Below, piece after piece: positions 36,400 to 45,541 of a stretch of DNA of 64,000 bases. The position numbers and the translations under genes were made by a program. This stretch comes from JAGREO01 sp020446285 (GTDB lineage: Bacteria > Pseudomonadota > Alphaproteobacteria > Geminicoccales > Geminicoccaceae): positions 186,001-250,000 of the forward strand of contig JAWKVP010000002.1 in assembly GCA_041398005.1 (NCBI GenBank), written 5' to 3'. The notes under the pieces are model-generated. The model saw only the letters and a list, made by a program, of their open reading frames with translations. It was not told the DNA's origin and searched no databases. How positions within the stretch are numbered: position 1 is the stretch's first letter; every line of letters starts with the position of its first letter.

Positions 36400-37470
36400 T
36401 CAAGCGGCCGAACCCGGTCGCCAGCCTGCACAGATCGGCAGGTCGCGATCGAGCGGCAGCGAAACCCGGGCACCGGTCCGGTCCGCCAGATAGATGGCGC
36501 TGACCAGTTCTATCGAGTTGAGCCCGTCACGCAGGCTCACTGCGTCGTCAGGTTCCCCGTCGAACGCATTGGCGACCGCGGCAAGAAAGCCCGCAAAACC
36601 CTCGGGACCCACAGGCGCTTCGGCAACCGCCCGGTCGATCACGGGCTGGCGGAGCGGGTCACGGGCAAAAAAGCGCCAGCAGTCCTCGCCGGGCGCATAG
36701 GGGTTGCTGCCGCTTTCGGCCGTGAGATGCTCGAATACCAGCCGCAGACGTGATGTATCGTTCGCCGCACCCAGCGTAACCGAGGAGGTAACCAGCGCGC
36801 CGCCACGCATGCGAAAGGCCAGTGCCGCACAATCCTCGGTCTCGATGGGATTGATGGAAGTGGCCAGCATGGCCGAGACATCCGCCACCGGGCCGAAGAA
36901 GCAGGCGATCAGGTCGTGAATATGGATCGCATGGCTCAGGATCGCACCGCCCATTTCCCGATCCCATGTACCGCGCCAGCTGGCGGCCGCATAATATCCG
37001 GCATTCCGGTTCCAGTGGGTTTCAAGCGAAGCCACGCGCGGCGCCCCTGTCAGACCCGCCGCCTCCAGCGCACGCAGCTGCGCGAAGGCCCGCCCGAAGC
37101 GGTACTGGAACACCGGAAAAACCCGGCGCCCGGTCTCCTGCGAAACCTTGACCAGCCGGTCAGCCTCGGCCACCGATCCGGCGATGGGTTTTTCGACAAT
37201 GACATGCTTGCCCGCTGCCAGCGCCTCGCAGGCAACCGGCACATGCATCGCCGGCGGCAGGCATATGTCGATGATATCGACCCCGGGATCGGCCAGAACC
37301 GCGGCGATGTCCGTGACCGCCCGCGCGCCGGTACGCCCCGCCTGCACTGCCGCGAGATCCGGGTTCAGATCACAGACATGCGTGACTGACAACCGGTCGG
37401 TAACATCGAGATAGCCATCGATGTGCTTCGCCCCGATCCCGCAACCGAGAACCGCGACCCTGCATGTCAT
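36400..37470 (-). CDS. Gfo/Idh/MocA family oxidoreductase
   Basis: A 356-residue NAD(P)-dependent sugar or polyol dehydrogenase-like protein. The N-terminal Rossmann fold begins RVAVLGCGIGAKHIDGYL and carries the catalytic-type EKPIAG; the C-terminal domain contains the substrate-site block GGAILSHAIHIHDLIACFFG with conserved His. The ATG overlaps the stop of the preceding oxidoreductase in ATGA. It is the last gene of the carbohydrate ABC operon and acts presumably on the imported compound or a derivative. The substrate is unknown. Confidence 0.82.
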   Translation of the reverse strand: MTCRVAVLGCGIGAKHIDGYLDVTDRLSVTHVCDLNPDLAAVQAGRTGARAVTDIAAVLADPGVDIIDICLPPAMHVPVACEALAAGKHVIVEKPIAGSVAEADRLVKVSQETGRRVFPVFQYRFGRAFAQLRALEAAGLTGAPRVASLETHWNRNAGYYAAASWRGTWDREMGGAILSHAIHIHDLIACFFGPVADVSAMLATSINPIETEDCAALAFRMRGGALVTSSVTLGAANDTSRLRLVFEHLTAESGSNPYAPGEDCWRFFARDPLRQPVIDRAVAEAPVGPEGFAGFLAAVANAFDGEPDDAVSLRDGLNSIELVSAIYLADRTGARVSLPLDRDLPICAGWRPGSAA

Positions 37471-38486
37471 GCGAGATGTCCAAGACGTGTCGCCATCGCC
37501 TGCGCCTTCAGCGCCAGTTCCATCACCCTGAAACAATGCTCCTGTGACATGGCCGTTTGCGATCGTTCGTTCACATCACGGATCAGATTGGCGAAATAGG
37601 GCAGTTCGGCGCCGCTGGCGTCGATATGTTCGCAACGGCTTCCATTGACGAGGAAGAGGTGGTCGGTGCCATCCCGGCCGGCGACATCGACATATTTGCG
37701 CAACTCGATATAGCCCTCGGTGCCGAGGATCGTCAGCCGTCCATCGCCCCAGTTGGGCAATGCGTCGGGCGTGTACCAGTCGACCCGGATATAGCCCTGC
37801 CCCCTGTCGGAACGCAGAAGGATCTCGCCGAAATCCTGCAGGCCCGGCCTGTCCGGATTGGCGAAATTGCCGATGGAGGAACTGACGATCTCGGCATCCG
37901 TGGAGCCGGTGAAGAAAAGGAACTGATCAACCTGATGCGAGGCGATGTCGGCGAGAATGCCGCCATACATTGCCTCATCGAAGAACCAGTCCGGGCGGGT
38001 CGGCGCGTTCAGCCGGTGCGGACCGAGCCCGACCGTCTGCACCACACGGCCGATCGCCCCCTCGTGCACGAGTTCGGCGGCACGGGTCACGGCCGGAACC
38101 TCGAAACGCTCGGAAAAGTCGATCGACCAGATCCGCCCCGTCTCGGCAACACAGGCGCGAATGGCATCGAGCTGCGCGCGGGTGGTGCAGCCGGGCTTGT
38201 CGGTCATCACATCCTTGCCGGCCCGCATTGCCTCGATCGCGCGATCGGCACGACGTGCCGGAACATCCGCGAGCAGGATCATGTCGATTTCGGGATCGTC
38301 CAGAAGAACCCGCCGGTCGCTCACGCGCGGCACATCGGGAAAGCGCTTGACGAATCCCTCCACGGGCTGCGGATCACCCTCGGTCCACCAGCCCTTGCAG
38401 GTGCAGCCCAGCGCCTGCATCCCCGCGAGCTGGCCGAAAATGTGCCTGTGGTCGATACCGATGACCCCCAGCGTGATCGGTTTCAT
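37467..38486 (-). CDS. Second Gfo/Idh/MocA family oxidoreductase
   Basis: A 339-residue member of the same superfamily but a different branch. It begins KPITLGVIGIDHRHIFGQLA, with HRH replacing the usual GxGxxG spacing, and the lysine motif reads TDKPGCT rather than EKP. The C-terminal part has GGILADIASHQVDQFLFFTG with the usual Asp-xxx-His arrangement. Divergent motifs suggest a different substrate or altered cofactor binding from the neighbouring paralogue. Such tandem pairs occur in inositol- and sugar-acid clusters. It follows the ABC ATPase gene by 88 bases. Confidence 0.8.
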   Translation of the reverse strand: MKPITLGVIGIDHRHIFGQLAGMQALGCTCKGWWTEGDPQPVEGFVKRFPDVPRVSDRRVLLDDPEIDMILLADVPARRADRAIEAMRAGKDVMTDKPGCTTRAQLDAIRACVAETGRIWSIDFSERFEVPAVTRAAELVHEGAIGRVVQTVGLGPHRLNAPTRPDWFFDEAMYGGILADIASHQVDQFLFFTGSTDAEIVSSSIGNFANPDRPGLQDFGEILLRSDRGQGYIRVDWYTPDALPNWGDGRLTILGTEGYIELRKYVDVAGRDGTDHLFLVNGSRCEHIDASGAELPYFANLIRDVNERSQTAMSQEHCFRVMELALKAQAMATRLGHLA

Positions 38487-38574
38487 CTGCTTTCGAATCC
38501 TCTTCGTTCTGTTGCACCTCGGGCGTCGGCCGGAGCGGGAATGTGCGACCACAGGCGATCATCATGCAAGGGTC

Positions 38575-39666
38575 TCATGCGCCAATACCGTTCACGATGA
38601 CATGGCCGTTCGTGTCGAACAGGTGCAACCGCTCGCGATCGAGACGCAGTTGCAGCGTCTGGCCCTTTTCAACCGGCACCTGCCCCGGCTGGTGCAGCGT
38701 CAGCTGATCGATCCCGTCGGCCGTGCAGTAGAGATAGGTCTCTCCGCCAAGCTGTTCCGAAAGGGTCACCGTCACGGTGATATCCGCATCCCCGGCCGTT
38801 TCGCAAAGCACGATATGTTCCGGCCGGACTCCCCAGGTCACCCGGTCGCCGGGAGCCATTCCCCCGACCGCCGGCAGGCGCAGCCGGGCATTGCCGGTGA
38901 GCAGTACAACGCCATCGCCATCGGCCTCGACGAGCGCCTCCACGAGATTCATCCGGGGAGAACCGATGAATCCCGCGACAAAGACATTCCGCGGCCGGTT
39001 GTACAGCTCCAGCGGTCTGCCCACCTGCTCCACCCGGCCCTTCTGCAGGACCACGATCTTGTCGGCGAGCGTCATCGCCTCGGTCTGGTCATGGGTGACA
39101 TAGATCATCGTGCCACCGATCTTCGCATGGAGTGCCGCGAGCTCCTTGCGCATGGTCACGCGCAGCTCCGCATCCAGATTGGAGAGCGGCTCGTCGAACA
39201 GGAACGCCCGTGGGTCCCGCACGATGGCACGGCCGATCGCGACCCGCTGGCGCTGGCCGCCGGAAAGTGCCTTCGGCTTGCGTTGCAGATAGTCGGTGAT
39301 CTGCAGCATCGCCGCCGCCTCGCCGACCCGCTTTCTTATCTCGTCGGCTGGCAGCTTCGAGTTTTCCAGCCCGAACGCCATGTTCTTGTAGACGGTCATG
39401 TGCGGGTAGAGCGCATAGGACTGGAACACCATGGCGAGCCCGCGTTCCGAGGCCGGAATGTCATTGACCACCGCGCCGTCGATTTCCACGGCGCCGCCGG
39501 TAATGCTCTCGAGACCCGCGATGATGCGCAACAGCGTGGACTTGCCGCAGCCGGACGGCCCGACGAAAACGACAAACTCTCCCGATTCCATGGTCAGGTC
39601 GACACCATGGATCACTTCGGTGTGGCCATAGGACTTGCGGACATCCCTGAGATGGATCTCGGTCAC
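38575..39666 (-). CDS. Carbohydrate ABC transporter ATPase (MalK/UgpC type)
   Basis: A 363-residue ATPase with Walker A GPSGCGKST, signature LSGGQRQRVAIGRAI, Walker B FLFDEPLSNLDAEL and a C-terminal TOBE region (GVRPEHIV) as in MalK and UgpC. The start is GTG 39666, placed 4 bases after a strong GGGGGAGAAAGG ribosome-binding sequence; a longer frame upstream is not homologous. It serves the two permeases and binding protein upstream in the same operon. Confidence 0.9.
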   Translation of the reverse strand: MTEIHLRDVRKSYGHTEVIHGVDLTMESGEFVVFVGPSGCGKSTLLRIIAGLESITGGAVEIDGAVVNDIPASERGLAMVFQSYALYPHMTVYKNMAFGLENSKLPADEIRKRVGEAAAMLQITDYLQRKPKALSGGQRQRVAIGRAIVRDPRAFLFDEPLSNLDAELRVTMRKELAALHAKIGGTMIYVTHDQTEAMTLADKIVVLQKGRVEQVGRPLELYNRPRNVFVAGFIGSPRMNLVEALVEADGDGVVLLTGNARLRLPAVGGMAPGDRVTWGVRPEHIVLCETAGDADITVTVTLSEQLGGETYLYCTADGIDQLTLHQPGQVPVEKGQTLQLRLDRERLHLFDTNGHVIVNGIGA

Positions 39667-39688
39667 CGGCCTTTCTCCCCCCTTGCTC

Positions 39689-40699
39689 TTATCGGCTGCG
39701 CATCTTCGCGGCGAGGCGCGGTTCCGCGCGCTGCATCCGCAGAGGCGGCAGACCATCGAGAATCTGCCGGATGTCGTCGAGCATCGCCTCACGGATCCGT
39801 GCGTAGGAGGCCCGGATCCCGCCCGCGAGATGTGACGAAAAAAGAACGTTCGGCACCTGCCGCAGGGAATCATCCGGCGCAACCGGTTCCTCGGGAAAGA
39901 CATCGATCGCGGCGCGGAACCGCCCTTCCCCGGCAAGATCGAGAAAGGCAGCGAAGTCCACGATTTCCGCCCGGCTGGCGAGAACGACCGCGGCATCGCG
40001 GGAAATCGTCATCAGCCGCGCGCGATCGAGAAACGCCTCGTTCTCGGATGTCACCCCCGCCAGCAGGAACAGGACCTGCGGCCGAGAAAGTGCGGTTTCG
40101 AGATCGACCGGCTCCATCCCTTCGCTCTTGAGATAGCCGGGGGAAAGCCAGGGATCATGCACGAGCACGCGGCAACCGAACGGCCGCAACAGGGGCAGAA
40201 GCGCGCGCCCCAGATTGCCGTAGCCAACCACCGCAACCTCGGCCCCGTACAGCGAGAAGGCCGAACCGTTGCCGCCGATCCCGTAAGCCTCGCGGCCGGA
40301 CCGGAACAGGGCGTCGGCCCGGTGCAATCCGCGCGCCAGCGCGATCGCCTGCCCGAGGCAGAACTCCGCCACCGCCGGCGCCATGCAGGGTGCCGCCGAA
40401 AGCACAGCGATGCCGCGCGCATGGGCCTCGGCATAGTCTATGTTCGGCTCCCAGTTCGCCTTGACATTGAGGATCGCACGCAGTTTCGGCGCACGGTCGA
40501 GACGTTCTTTCGGCATGGCGGTCTGACCGACGATCACCTCGACTTCGGGAAGGATCCGTTCCACCAGATCGTCCGGCGCACGGCTGCCGAAATGCGCCAC
40601 GACATGCCCCATCGAGGCGAGCGCCGCCGCCGTTTCCGCGTCATAAACCATCATCTCGTTGCGCGGGAACGGATCGAGAAAGATCAGCGGTTCGGTCAT
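39689..40699 (-). CDS. D-2-hydroxyacid dehydrogenase family protein
   Basis: A 336-residue NAD-dependent dehydrogenase resembling phosphoglycerate/glyoxylate reductases. The NAD-binding fold has VVGYGNLGRALLPLL. Catalytic Arg, Glu and His are in LASRAEIVDF, FPEEPV and SSHLAGG. PNVLFSSHLAGG fits the family. The ATG overlaps the permease stop by 4 bases (ATGA). Its placement inside a sugar-import operon suggests reduction or oxidation of a 2-keto/2-hydroxy acid derived from the imported sugar. Substrate not determined. Confidence 0.83.
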   Translation of the reverse strand: MTEPLIFLDPFPRNEMMVYDAETAAALASMGHVVAHFGSRAPDDLVERILPEVEVIVGQTAMPKERLDRAPKLRAILNVKANWEPNIDYAEAHARGIAVLSAAPCMAPAVAEFCLGQAIALARGLHRADALFRSGREAYGIGGNGSAFSLYGAEVAVVGYGNLGRALLPLLRPFGCRVLVHDPWLSPGYLKSEGMEPVDLETALSRPQVLFLLAGVTSENEAFLDRARLMTISRDAAVVLASRAEIVDFAAFLDLAGEGRFRAAIDVFPEEPVAPDDSLRQVPNVLFSSHLAGGIRASYARIREAMLDDIRQILDGLPPLRMQRAEPRLAAKMRSR

Positions 40700-41769
40700 T
40701 TCATTCCTGAACTTGCTATGCCGGTGGTGATGAAACGCTGCAGGAAGGCGAACACCAGAGCGACGGGAATGAGCGTCACCACCGTCATGGCCAGGATATA
40801 GTGCCACTGGGTGTTGAGCTCTCCCTGAAAGGCATTGAGCCCCAGCTGCAGCGTATAGACTTCCGACCGGTTGAGGACGATGAGCGGCCAGAGGAATTCG
40901 TTCCAGCGCCACATGATCGAGAAGATCGCGAGAACGGCGATGGCGGGCATCGCCAGCGGCATGACAACGCGCCAGTAGATCTGCCATTCGCTGGCCTTGT
41001 CCATGCGCGCGGCCTCGATCAGGTCCCTTGGCAGGGTCAGCATGTACTGGCGCAGGAGAAACACCCCGGTCGGCGTTGCCGCGCCCGGCAGGATGACCGA
41101 CCAGAGCGTGTTGACCATGCCGAGCTGCGTCACCACCAGATAGACGGGCACGAGAATGACGGTGATCGGAATCATCAGCGTGCCGATGACGAAGACCATG
41201 ATCGCGCCACGCCCCTTGAACTCGTAGACCGAGAGCCCGTAGGCGGCCATCGAGTTGATCAGCAGCGTCACCAGCGTCGCGGCGGCGGTCACGATCACCG
41301 AGTTCCAGAGATAGCGCATGAAATCGAATTTCTGTAGCGGATCGGCGTAGTTTTCCCAGGCCATGCGGAATTCGCGGATCGGCTCCCGCTTGTCGATGGC
41401 GATCCGGTATTTCTGATCGGGGGTCTCCGGATCCACCATCTGGCTGACGATTCCGATCCGCCGGATCTCTGCAAGCTCCCTTTCGGTCCCGTCCTCGAGG
41501 GTGACCTTGTAGAGAGGAAGCGGCTTGTCATGCCCCTCCACCTGCACGGCAATCTGGCCCAGCGGCAGGAATGTCGGCGGAAACTCGAGCAGGCCCGCGG
41601 GCGTCTTGAACGAGCTGAGCACGAGCCACACGACCGGGCCGAACATCAAAAGGACACCGAGACCGAGATAGATGTAGGAAAAGACATCGGTCCAGTGCAG
41701 CCGGTCACCGCCACGCCGCACCGTCAGGAGTTGCTTCACCGTGCGCCGGTCATGGATCGCCTCAGCCAT
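40696..41769 (-). CDS. Carbohydrate ABC permease (MalG/CUT1 type) with an inserted loop
   Basis: A 357-residue inner-membrane permease. The first helix is around residues 31-52, followed by an unusual 60-residue soluble insert (about 71-133) reading IAVQVEGHDKPLPLYKVT and onward, then five helices. The EAA loop EAARMDKASEWQIYWRVVMP is complete. ATG 41769 is chosen because GGAGG lies 7 bases before it; a GTG two codons earlier is too close to that site. It overlaps the upstream permease by 8 bases. Confidence 0.87.
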   Translation of the reverse strand: MAEAIHDRRTVKQLLTVRRGGDRLHWTDVFSYIYLGLGVLLMFGPVVWLVLSSFKTPAGLLEFPPTFLPLGQIAVQVEGHDKPLPLYKVTLEDGTERELAEIRRIGIVSQMVDPETPDQKYRIAIDKREPIREFRMAWENYADPLQKFDFMRYLWNSVIVTAAATLVTLLINSMAAYGLSVYEFKGRGAIMVFVIGTLMIPITVILVPVYLVVTQLGMVNTLWSVILPGAATPTGVFLLRQYMLTLPRDLIEAARMDKASEWQIYWRVVMPLAMPAIAVLAIFSIMWRWNEFLWPLIVLNRSEVYTLQLGLNAFQGELNTQWHYILAMTVVTLIPVALVFAFLQRFITTGIASSGMK

Positions 41770-42778
41770 CGTCACGCCTCCGGGTCGCGGCCAGTTGCAG
41801 CATGGTCAGGATGAACAGCACCACACCCAGAACCACCGAAGCCGCCGAGGCCAGGCCGAAATTCTTGATCTGGTTGGTGAAGCCGGTGTTGTAGATATAC
41901 TGCACGATGAATTGCGTTGCCGTTCCGGGGCCGCCACCCGTAAGCACATAGACCTCGTCGAAGATCTGCACGCCCTTGACCAGCGCCAGCACCACCACGA
42001 CCAGCATGTTCGGCCACAGGAGCGGCATGGTGATACGCCAGAACACGCGCTCCCTGCGCGTGCCGTCCATCTCCGCCGCCTCGTAGAGATCGGGCGGGAT
42101 CGCCTGCAGGCCGGCGAGCAAGATCAGCGTATAGAATCCCATATGCGCCCATATCGACACGAAGATGGCCCAGAACATCGCCCATTCAGGACTGACGAAG
42201 AACAGTATCTTGTCGAATCCCATCGAGACGAGAAAGGCATTGAGAATGCCGTCGCGCAGCAGGATCCATTTCCAGATCAGCGCCACGACCACCGGCGACA
42301 GCAGCACCGGGAAGAAGAAGACCGCACGGAAGAAGCCGCGGGCCTGGATCTTCCGGTTCAGGATCAGTGCCGTTATCAGCGAGAACAGAACGAGGAAGAC
42401 GACCTGAAAGAAGACAAAGAAGGCGGTGTTGTAGATGCCCTTCCAGAAACGATCCTGCCGGCAGGTCGTCGGGTCGATATAGGTCCCGCAGTCGAACAGG
42501 ATCGCATATTGTTCGGTCCCGGTATAGATCCGGTCGCCGGGGAAAAGCTCGGCACCGCCGGTGAAGGAATAGGCAAAGTTGATAAACAGCGGGATGACGA
42601 CGAACAGTCCGAAAAAGGCGAGATTCGGCGCCAGGAAGACCCACGGCATGGACCGGATCCCGCCGACCCGCTGGATCCAGCGAAACGGCAGATCGAGAAC
42701 GCGGAACAGCAGGGCCACGGGCCATGACAGGACGGCCTGAAGTCGCCCGGAGAAGGAAAGCTGGTCGCCGGAAGTCAT
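41762..42778 (-). CDS. Carbohydrate ABC permease (MalF/CUT1 type)
   Basis: A 338-residue permease with about six membrane helices and EAAEMDGTRRERVFWRITMP as its EAA loop. The N-terminal part before the first helix is longer than usual, and a periplasmic loop carries CGTYIDPTTCRQDRFW with two Cys that could pair. It partners with the downstream MalG-type permease. It lies 89 bases after the binding-protein gene, with a strong hairpin between. Confidence 0.88.
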   Translation of the reverse strand: MTSGDQLSFSGRLQAVLSWPVALLFRVLDLPFRWIQRVGGIRSMPWVFLAPNLAFFGLFVVIPLFINFAYSFTGGAELFPGDRIYTGTEQYAILFDCGTYIDPTTCRQDRFWKGIYNTAFFVFFQVVFLVLFSLITALILNRKIQARGFFRAVFFFPVLLSPVVVALIWKWILLRDGILNAFLVSMGFDKILFFVSPEWAMFWAIFVSIWAHMGFYTLILLAGLQAIPPDLYEAAEMDGTRRERVFWRITMPLLWPNMLVVVVLALVKGVQIFDEVYVLTGGGPGTATQFIVQYIYNTGFTNQIKNFGLASAASVVLGVVLFILTMLQLAATRRRDDG

Positions 42779-42831
42779 TGCCTCGCCCCTGGTTGCACCG
42801 CAAGTTTCAATGTGCCGGTTTGCCGTGATCG

Positions 42832-42856
42832 CCCCCGGCCGCCGGACGGCCGGGGG
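42832..42856 (-). terminator. Strong intra-operon hairpin between binding protein and permease genes
   Basis: CCCCCGGCCG (42832-42841) and CGGCCGGGGG (42847-42856) form a perfect 10-bp stem with a 5-base loop, starting 11 bases after the binding-protein stop. No T run follows, so it most likely protects the upstream mRNA or partially terminates, giving excess binding protein over permease. Confidence 0.6.
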
Positions 42857-42867
42857 ACGTCCGGGGT

Positions 42868-44151
42868 TCAGTTGCCGTCGCGCTCCTGTTCGGCGATCTG
42901 TTGTTCGACGTCCTGGGTCATCCGCTCGAAAGCCTGATCCAGTGTCAGTTCGCCGACGATCGCCTCTCCAAGACGGGAGATCAGGGCGTTGAACATCACG
43001 CGATTGTACTTGTAGCCCTGAAGGTCGTAGGCGATGGGCGAAATGGTCGGCACTGCGCCTGCAAAGGTCTCCAGTGCATGACCGGCACGCTCATCATCGG
43101 TCGCAAAGGCGATTCCGTTCTGTGCCAATCCCAGATGACCGGGAATGAACAGGTTCTTGCCATAGAACTCGGCCAGATTTTCTTCCTGCGCGAGGAAGTC
43201 CATCAGCTTCGCCACTTCCTCGGGATGCGCGGTATCCTTCATCGCCACCAGCGCCGCCCCGCCCGGCATTCCCGTGCAGGCACTCGGCCCGCAGGGCGCC
43301 GGAACGGCCCACCAGTCGAAGGCGTCGCCGATGGTCTCAGCGAACTGCGGAATCTGCCAGGAACCGGACATGTACATGACCACCTGCGCGTTGGCGAATT
43401 CCTCGTTCGCGCCGAGATAGGTGGAGCCGGAAACCGATCCCCAGAGCTCCTTGGCCATGGTACCGTCCTGATGCCAGTCGTAGAGCATCGTGGCCATCGC
43501 CTTCAGCCCGTCATCGACGAGCGCCGGCTTGCCGTCGTCGGTGAACATCTTCGCACCCTCGGAGATCGCCGGGCCGGAGACGCGATGGCCGGAACGGTCC
43601 CAGGCCATCGGAATGGGGATATCCAGCTTTTCGGCCACCGCTCTCGAAGCTTCCGCCCACGCTTCCCAGGTCGCACCCTCGCCCGGCATGTCGACTTCGG
43701 CCTGCTCGAACAGCGTCCTGTTGACATAGGGCCCGGTCACGGTGAGCTGCGTCATGAATCCGGAAATCGCCTCGCCCTGCGGGTCGAGCCATTTCAGGAA
43801 CGGTCCGAAGTTCGACGTCCAGTATCCGGCATCAGCGAGATGAGGGGTCAGGTCCAGATAGTATTGCGAGAGCCCGCCGAGATCGGTAACCCGCGCGATA
43901 TCCGGCCCCTGCCCGGCTGCGAGCTGTACAGGCAGTCCTTCAAGGATCGCCTTGTAGGGCACGATGTTGAGATTCACCGTGATGTCGGGATTGGCCTCGT
44001 GAAACCTGTCGAGCAACGACTGCATCACCTCGCTTTCATTGCCGTCATTGTACCAGGTCATCACCAGCTCGGTCTGCGCAAGCGCATTGCCCGCCAGAAG
44101 CACGAGCGACAAGGCGCTGGCGCCGAGAACCCTCGCAGTGTTTCGGGTCAT
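42868..44151 (-). CDS. Carbohydrate ABC transporter, extracellular binding protein
   Basis: A 427-residue periplasmic binding protein of family 1 (MalE/UgpB-like). A signal peptide covers about residues 1-25 (ALSLVLLAGNALAQ). Mature features include VMTWYNDGNESEVMQSLLD, GQGPDIARVTDLGGLSQYY and VMYMSGSWQIPQF. It heads the operon (SBP, MalF, MalG, D-2-hydroxyacid dehydrogenase, MalK-type ATPase, two Gfo/Idh/MocA). The ligand is not identifiable from sequence. The promoter must lie in the 277-base divergent region upstream. Confidence 0.88.
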   Translation of the reverse strand: MTRNTARVLGASALSLVLLAGNALAQTELVMTWYNDGNESEVMQSLLDRFHEANPDITVNLNIVPYKAILEGLPVQLAAGQGPDIARVTDLGGLSQYYLDLTPHLADAGYWTSNFGPFLKWLDPQGEAISGFMTQLTVTGPYVNRTLFEQAEVDMPGEGATWEAWAEASRAVAEKLDIPIPMAWDRSGHRVSGPAISEGAKMFTDDGKPALVDDGLKAMATMLYDWHQDGTMAKELWGSVSGSTYLGANEEFANAQVVMYMSGSWQIPQFAETIGDAFDWWAVPAPCGPSACTGMPGGAALVAMKDTAHPEEVAKLMDFLAQEENLAEFYGKNLFIPGHLGLAQNGIAFATDDERAGHALETFAGAVPTISPIAYDLQGYKYNRVMFNALISRLGEAIVGELTLDQAFERMTQDVEQQIAEQERDGN

Positions 44152-44428
44152 GGTGGTTTCGTCTCCCTGTAGGTAGGCTGCACGGGTCGCAGCGACATGC
44201 CGTCCTGTCGCCGGATGAGGCGGTTTCAGGACCGAATGGAACGGCGATGGATCGGGTACGCCGCAATCGTGTCGGCGAAATGACAAGCGCACCGGTTTCC
44301 GCCCCGATGCGCAACCGTCGGCAGGGCTCGGCATCACCCTGTCCATTCAGTGCCCCCCCTTGCCAAAGGACATTCCCTGCTGTGAAGTCGTATCCCAGAA
44401 GCTGACGGGACCGTCAACAAGGCCGGAA

Positions 44429-45346
44429 ATGCCCATGCCTTTCACGCGCGCGACGCTGCTTTCCCTTACCGGCTGCCATGAGATCATGGAAGGTCGCTGG
44501 GAAGCGCTGGACAGTTGCCGGATCGGATCCGTGACATGTGTCGATGGCCTCGTGCGCGATGGTGCGCTCGCGGTCCCCGCCACATTGCTCGAACCGGAAA
44601 TCCCGACCGGCAGTGCCGTTCTCTATGCCCACGCCCATGGTGGCGCCTACACAATCGGCAGGCAGGAAGTGACGAAGGGTCGGCCTGCCCTGCTCGACCC
44701 GCCACTCGGGCTCTGGCTCGCCGAACAGGGTCACACCGTGCTCTGCCCCGACATGCCCGGCTTCGGCACACGCCAGACCGAAGGAACCGAATCCGCCCTC
44801 AGCAAGGCCGCATTGTGGCATGGTCGCCCGCTGCTGGGTCTCATGCTGGACGATCTTGGCCGGGCCTTCGCGGCGCTCGCCGCCATTCCGGCAGTCGACA
44901 CGACCCGTATCGTGACGACGGGCATTTCCATGGGAGCGACACTCGCCTACTGGTACGCGGCGCTGAACCCGCTTGTCGCCGGTTGCGCCCATTTCTGTGC
45001 GTACGCCAACATGAAACCGCTGATCGAAACGGGTGCGCATGACCTTCACGGACCGTACATGACCGTGCCCGGCCTGCTCCCGGCACATGACATGGGGGAT
45101 GTCGCAAGCCTGCTCGCGCCGCGCCTGCAGATCATCGGAGCCGGGCTGCGCGATCCCCTGACTCCGCAAGCAGCACTCGGGCCGGCACTGGAGCAGGTCC
45201 GGCAGGCCTATGCCGGCTGCGAGGACCGCCTTCGCATCATCGTCGAGACCGATGGCGGCCATTGCGAGAGCCCGGCCATGCGCATGGCACTGGCCGACCC
45301 TGCGTTCCGGTATGGCAATCCGCAAACCGTGACACCGTCTGCGTAG
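44429..45346 (+). CDS. Alpha/beta hydrolase (dienelactone hydrolase-like)
   Basis: A 305-residue hydrolase. The nucleophile elbow GISMG, an acid residue in IGAGLRDPLTP and the late His in GGHCESPA form a plausible triad. HAHGGAYTIGRQE and CPDMPGFGTRQ are in the expected core positions, with the first acting as an oxyanion loop. No signal peptide. It is divergent from the carbohydrate ABC operon, so it might remove an ester or lactone from the imported compound, but there is no direct evidence. ATG 44429 is one of two closely spaced starts. Confidence 0.75.
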   Translation: MPMPFTRATLLSLTGCHEIMEGRWEALDSCRIGSVTCVDGLVRDGALAVPATLLEPEIPTGSAVLYAHAHGGAYTIGRQEVTKGRPALLDPPLGLWLAEQGHTVLCPDMPGFGTRQTEGTESALSKAALWHGRPLLGLMLDDLGRAFAALAAIPAVDTTRIVTTGISMGATLAYWYAALNPLVAGCAHFCAYANMKPLIETGAHDLHGPYMTVPGLLPAHDMGDVASLLAPRLQIIGAGLRDPLTPQAALGPALEQVRQAYAGCEDRLRIIVETDGGHCESPAMRMALADPAFRYGNPQTVTPSA

Positions 45347-45541
45347 CCGCCCCCGAAGCGGGCGGGATACAGATCGCTGAGCGGATTTCGGGACGGTGAG
45401 AGACTCGCGAAAAGCCAAAACAACCTATGCGGTAATAATTATCACATATTTTCTATCTTAAGTATGCAAAATCGGGTGACTTGCGAATCGGCGTCGCGGG
45501 ATTATGCTGCATCGCAACAGCGAAGGCCGGGGTTTTTGTCA

